Below are positions 61,381 through 64,000 of a DNA stretch of 64,000 nucleotides, one piece after another. Both the position numbers and the translations under genes were made by a program. Source of the DNA: an uncultured Lachnospiraceae bacterium. Lineage in GTDB: Bacteria > Bacillota > Clostridia > Lachnospirales > Lachnospiraceae. The stretch is taken from contig CACYPS010000004.1 of NCBI GenBank assembly GCA_902776305.1, forward strand, positions 62,001 through 126,000, given 5' to 3'. Every line of letters begins with the position of its first letter. Position 1 is the stretch's first letter. The notes under the pieces were generated by a model. It was not told where the DNA came from. It saw nothing but the letters and a program-made list of their open reading frames with translations, and searched no databases.

Positions 61381-61914
61381 TCAGTTCAGCGTGAAAATGG
61401 GGAATTCTGCGTAACCGCCCAGTTTTGCAACGATATTGTAAGGAAACTTGACGATCTTCTCATTCAGAGCCTGAGCCTCCTTGTTATAAGCAACGGCAGC
61501 GTCCTCAGCGGTTGACATAGCCTCACGCATAGCTTTTGCGGGAGCCGTTTTATCGGATGAATGCTTTTCAAGGATGTCGGCAACTTCTCTGTAGGCGTCT
61601 ATCTTTTCCCGAAAGCTACCGTTCGCGAACGTGTCGGCTGCGTCGGTAAGTGCATCAGCCTCGGAGCTGCCTGCTGCCATCGTCTGTGCATAAGCGGGAA
61701 TTGCTTTGACGACTTCTGCGAGGGTTTCCGTGACAGTGGCCTCGGCTGCGGAGGCTGCCAGTGTGTGTCTGTCCAGATACTCCTGCGCAGTGATGAAGAT
61801 TCCGAGTATGATTGCACAGACAGAGATGATGGCAAGAGATTTCTGGGAGACTTTACCTCTCGGATTTTGTCCGGCGGAGGGACGCATTTTCCCGTTATAT
61901 TTGTTTTTGGACAT
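61381..61914 (-). CDS. LemA-like membrane-anchored protein
   Basis: 177 residues: a basic N-terminus, one membrane helix (about 27-45, SLAIISVCAIILGIFITAQ) and an extracytoplasmic helical domain. The C-terminus YNKEAQALNEKIVKFPYNIVAKLGGYAEFPIF closely resembles the end of LemA proteins, although the first part has diverged and the protein is slightly short. LemA-like proteins form antiparallel helical bundles of unclear role. The terminator downstream is on the same strand. Confidence 0.72.
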   Translation of the reverse strand: MSKNKYNGKMRPSAGQNPRGKVSQKSLAIISVCAIILGIFITAQEYLDRHTLAASAAEATVTETLAEVVKAIPAYAQTMAAGSSEADALTDAADTFANGSFREKIDAYREVADILEKHSSDKTAPAKAMREAMSTAEDAAVAYNKEAQALNEKIVKFPYNIVAKLGGYAEFPIFTLN

Positions 61915-62095
61915 ATTTTACCTCACTGCTTATTACTTCATTTATATGCTTTGCGTACTGTGCGTTTATTCGACAGCGCAAAACCAATCCTAATCATAGC
62001 ATAGATTTCCGCCAAATCCTATAGATATATTCTTAACGCAGGCATCCTGTTTTGAGCCTGAATGCTGCCGCAATTATCAAAAGACAGTTACTCAA

Positions 62096-62179
62096 ACTTC
62101 CCACTATGTTTCTAAAACATAGTCGAATCATTAAAAATGCAATCGGAGGGCGTCGTCGAGCGGCCGGTACTTTAAATTT
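62096..62179. repeat. Second copy of the 53-bp dispersed repeat, with a hairpin
   Basis: 62127-62179 is identical (53 of 53 bases) to the reverse complement of 11450-11502. It is preceded by CTTCCCA and a perfect hairpin CTATGTTT-CTA-AAACATAG (62104-62122). The similarity to the 11.4-kb region extends weakly over about 85 bases. It occupies the gap between the LemA-like and LysR genes. Confidence 0.95.
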
Positions 62180-62218
62180 TCAAGCGTAAGCGCCGAAAAT
62201 TTATTAAGTTTTAGTTAC

Positions 62219-63118
62219 CTACTCCCCGTAAGTCAGCAGCTCCCGGACATACTCCTCAGCCAGCTGCGAGAGCGGCAGACGCTTCTTCTTAATATACCCG
62301 ATTGTCATCGTATCGTCCGTCTCCAGCGGGACCGCACGGTAATATTCACCGTTCAGATCCTCACAGATAATGCCCGAACACAAGGTGTAGGCATTGAGAC
62401 CGACCATCAGATTCAGCATAGTAGCGCGGTCATCCGCCTTGATGATCTGATCGTAATCATAGGTGGAGAGCACTTCCTCCGCAAAATGGAAAGAGTTGTT
62501 CTCACCCTGTTCAAAAGACAGACACGGGTAGGGCTTCAGCTGTTCAATTGCTATGGACTTCATTTCCGCAAGAGGGTGATTTTTCCAGAAATATACGGAA
62601 ATAGGGCAATCGAATAAAGGGATGAATTCCAGATCACTGTCGCGGAAGAGCTTCATGAGCACTTTGCGGTTGAAGTCATTGACGTAGAGGACGCCGATCT
62701 CGCTGTTCAACGTGGCGACGTTGCGGATCACTTCGTAGGTCCGCGTTTCATGGACCGCAAAGGCATACTGGTGGTCCTGATGTCTTTTAACGAGGCGAAT
62801 GAAAGCCTGAACTGCGAACGTATAGTGCTGCATGGAGACACTGAATTTTTTTCGACGCTGTTCGGGGGAGATGAACTTGTCTTCCATCAGACGATACTGT
62901 TCGAGGATCTGCCTGGCGTATCCGAGGAACTCTGCTCCTTCCGGGGTGATGGTAATGCCTCTGTTGGAACGCAGGAAGAGCGTGATATCCAGCTCATTTT
63001 CGAGATCTTTTATGGTTCCGGAGAGGGACGGCTGCGATATGAAGAGCTTTTTGGCTGCTTCATTGATGCTGCCGCAGTCGGCAATTTCAACAGCGTAGCG
63101 CATTTGCTGAAGAGTCAT
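62219..63118 (-). CDS. LysR-family transcriptional regulator
   Basis: 299-residue regulator. The N-terminal HTH (MTLQQMRYAVEIADCGSINEAAKKLFISQPSLSGTI, given here in part) is canonical, and the effector domain spans residues about 90-295. ATG 63118 lies 7 bases after AGGAGG; the 7-residue longer frame overlaps that site. It is divergent from the cation transporter gene, which is its likely target. Confidence 0.92.
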   Translation of the reverse strand: MTLQQMRYAVEIADCGSINEAAKKLFISQPSLSGTIKDLENELDITLFLRSNRGITITPEGAEFLGYARQILEQYRLMEDKFISPEQRRKKFSVSMQHYTFAVQAFIRLVKRHQDHQYAFAVHETRTYEVIRNVATLNSEIGVLYVNDFNRKVLMKLFRDSDLEFIPLFDCPISVYFWKNHPLAEMKSIAIEQLKPYPCLSFEQGENNSFHFAEEVLSTYDYDQIIKADDRATMLNLMVGLNAYTLCSGIICEDLNGEYYRAVPLETDDTMTIGYIKKKRLPLSQLAEEYVRELLTYGE

Positions 63119-63142
63119 GATCGTTCCTCCTAAACACATTTA

Positions 63143-63234
63143 CCTACTGAATAGATAGGAATATAGTATCCTTGTACCGCCCGTTTGTCAAGTTCGCGGG
63201 AGACATTGACATCTCAATCCGGATGCTTTAGAAT
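63143..63234. promoter_or_regulatory. Divergent promoters of the LysR and cation-transporter genes
   Basis: Minus strand: TTGACA (63191-63186), 17 bases, TACTAT (63168-63163) for the LysR gene. Plus strand: TTGACA (63206-63211), 17 bases, TAGAAT (63229-63234) for the transporter. CCTA-N9-TAGG at 63143-63159 overlaps the expected LysR transcript start and is a plausible binding half for autoregulation. Confidence 0.75.
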
Positions 63235-63274
63235 TCACTCAACCGCGCAAGAATAGGATGAAGGAGGCAGTCTC

Positions 63275-64000
63275 ATGAACAATCGAGAAGAACTGGAAAA
63301 GCGCATTCTGCGATTTTCTTTCCTGGGAAGCTGCGTCCTCTCGGGGGCAGAAGTTCTGATGGCTATCATTCTGCACTCGTATTCCATCCTGATGGACGCA
63401 ATATTCGATTCAGCGGAACTCTTTATGATGGGTCCGTTTCTTGTCCTCGTACCGCTTTTATACAGACCGGTCAATGAGCGTCATCCGTACGGATACGCAC
63501 AGGTCGAATCGCTGTTTCTGATAATCAAATATATGGTGCTTCTGGCATTGATTCTTATTATGGTCAATACCAATGTGAATGTCATTCTCAGCGGAGGGCA
63601 CCTGGTCAATCTGGGAGGTATCGCTTCGTTCGAGATCGCTCTCTGTATAGGGAGTATACTTATGTACCTCTTTCTGCAGCATATGAGCCGTAAATATGAA
63701 TCCCCGACGATCCATGCAGAACTCTATCTGTGGAAGACCGATATCGTGGGAAGCTGCGGCATAGCGGTCGCTTTCCTCGCTCAAAATCTTCTCGGAGATT
63801 CCATTCTCGCTCCGCTCGCACCCTACATCGACTCGGTAGTTGCGATAGTCATGTCGATTTTACTGATCATTGAACCTGTACAGGAACTTATCAGGGGATT
63901 TAAGCAAATGATGCTCTTCTCTCCGCCGCAGGACGTTATGGACAAGGTGCATGAAGTCGTAAAGCGCGATCTGGAAGGCCTTCCGTACGAGGCGACGTTC
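63275..64000 (+). CDS. Cation diffusion facilitator family transporter (3' end beyond window)
   Basis: The first 242 residues of a CDF-type metal/H+ antiporter in the cell membrane. Helix 2 has the metal-site pattern MDAIFDSAELFM, followed by the HPYGYAQVESL motif typical of the family. Four to six helices are visible (residues about 12-36, 45-65, 80-100, 112-130, 150-170, 180-200), and the C-terminal cytoplasmic domain begins near 215 (SPPQDVMDKVHEVVKRDL). GGAGG lies 7 bases before ATG. The metal is unknown. Confidence 0.88.
   Translation, partial: MNNREELEKRILRFSFLGSCVLSGAEVLMAIILHSYSILMDAIFDSAELFMMGPFLVLVPLLYRPVNERHPYGYAQVESLFLIIKYMVLLALILIMVNTNVNVILSGGHLVNLGGIASFEIALCIGSILMYLFLQHMSRKYESPTIHAELYLWKTDIVGSCGIAVAFLAQNLLGDSILAPLAPYIDSVVAIVMSILLIIEPVQELIRGFKQMMLFSPPQDVMDKVHEVVKRDLEGLPYEATF

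Overview
The window reads as part of a Clostridia chromosome, most likely Lachnospiraceae. The signs are Gram-positive ribosome binding sites with strong GGAGG cores, an anaerobic (cbi-type) cobalamin pathway, sortase-assembled pili, a TatD-linked radical SAM protein, a PD-(D/E)XK 'transposase' and a macro-domain/HTH protein. I cannot name a genus. The sequence holds about 52 genes and no rRNA, tRNA or true CRISPR array that I can see.

Layout. 0-11.4 kb is a cobalamin block: cbiG, cbiH, cbiJ/cobK and a cbiE-cbiT fusion, then a cytoplasmic hybrid histidine kinase, then cbiA, a double-length cobU and cbiB. 11.5-15 kb is small housekeeping and accessory genes with a DinJ-YafQ toxin-antitoxin pair. 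15.3-17.7 kb has an Rpn-type nuclease, a small membrane protein and cobD in one tight cluster. An eight-copy 74-bp tandem array follows, then a GH13 amylase, a HAD phosphatase, a large polytopic membrane protein, a pyridoxal kinase family gene and a radical SAM gene. 26.5-38.1 kb is a pilus island: backbone pilin, two class C sortases, a small pilin and a 1719-residue VWA/fibro-slime tip adhesin. 38.6-42.2 kb is a polar amino-acid ABC transporter on the minus strand. 42.7-46.7 kb has a FUSC-HAD fusion, a small SH3 protein with a double-glycine leader, an AmrS-like radical SAM enzyme and a CobW-like GTPase. 46.8-57.2 kb returns to corrinoids (cobQ, cobO, cbiC) and nickel-pincer genes (larC, larB), broken up by a VWA/macro pair and a lower-GC BsuBI/PstI-type restriction-modification system. 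57.4-64 kb holds an NrtR-like regulator, a HAD phosphatase, a zinc-ribbon/YARHG membrane protein, a LemA-like protein, and a LysR regulator divergent from a cation diffusion facilitator.

Function. The cobalamin genes cover ring contraction (CbiH, CbiG), C5/C15 methylation and decarboxylation (CbiET), reduction (CbiJ), methyl migration (CbiC), amidation (CbiA, CobQ), adenosylation (CobO), aminopropanol attachment (CbiB with CobD) and nucleotide-loop activation (CobU). Steps such as CbiL, CbiF, CbiD, CobS and cobalt chelation are not in the window.

Two genome-level oddities stand out. First, several proteins, mainly cobalamin enzymes, carry in-frame tandem repeats or internal duplications at loops or linkers. 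Second, intergenic DNA is rich in dispersed, palindromic repeats. These include a perfect 53-bp inverted pair about 50 kb apart, a roughly 79-nt structured element that ends in the ribosome binding site of two unrelated genes, and an attenuator-like leader before the zinc-ribbon gene. The most intriguing small gene is the double-glycine-leader SH3 protein.
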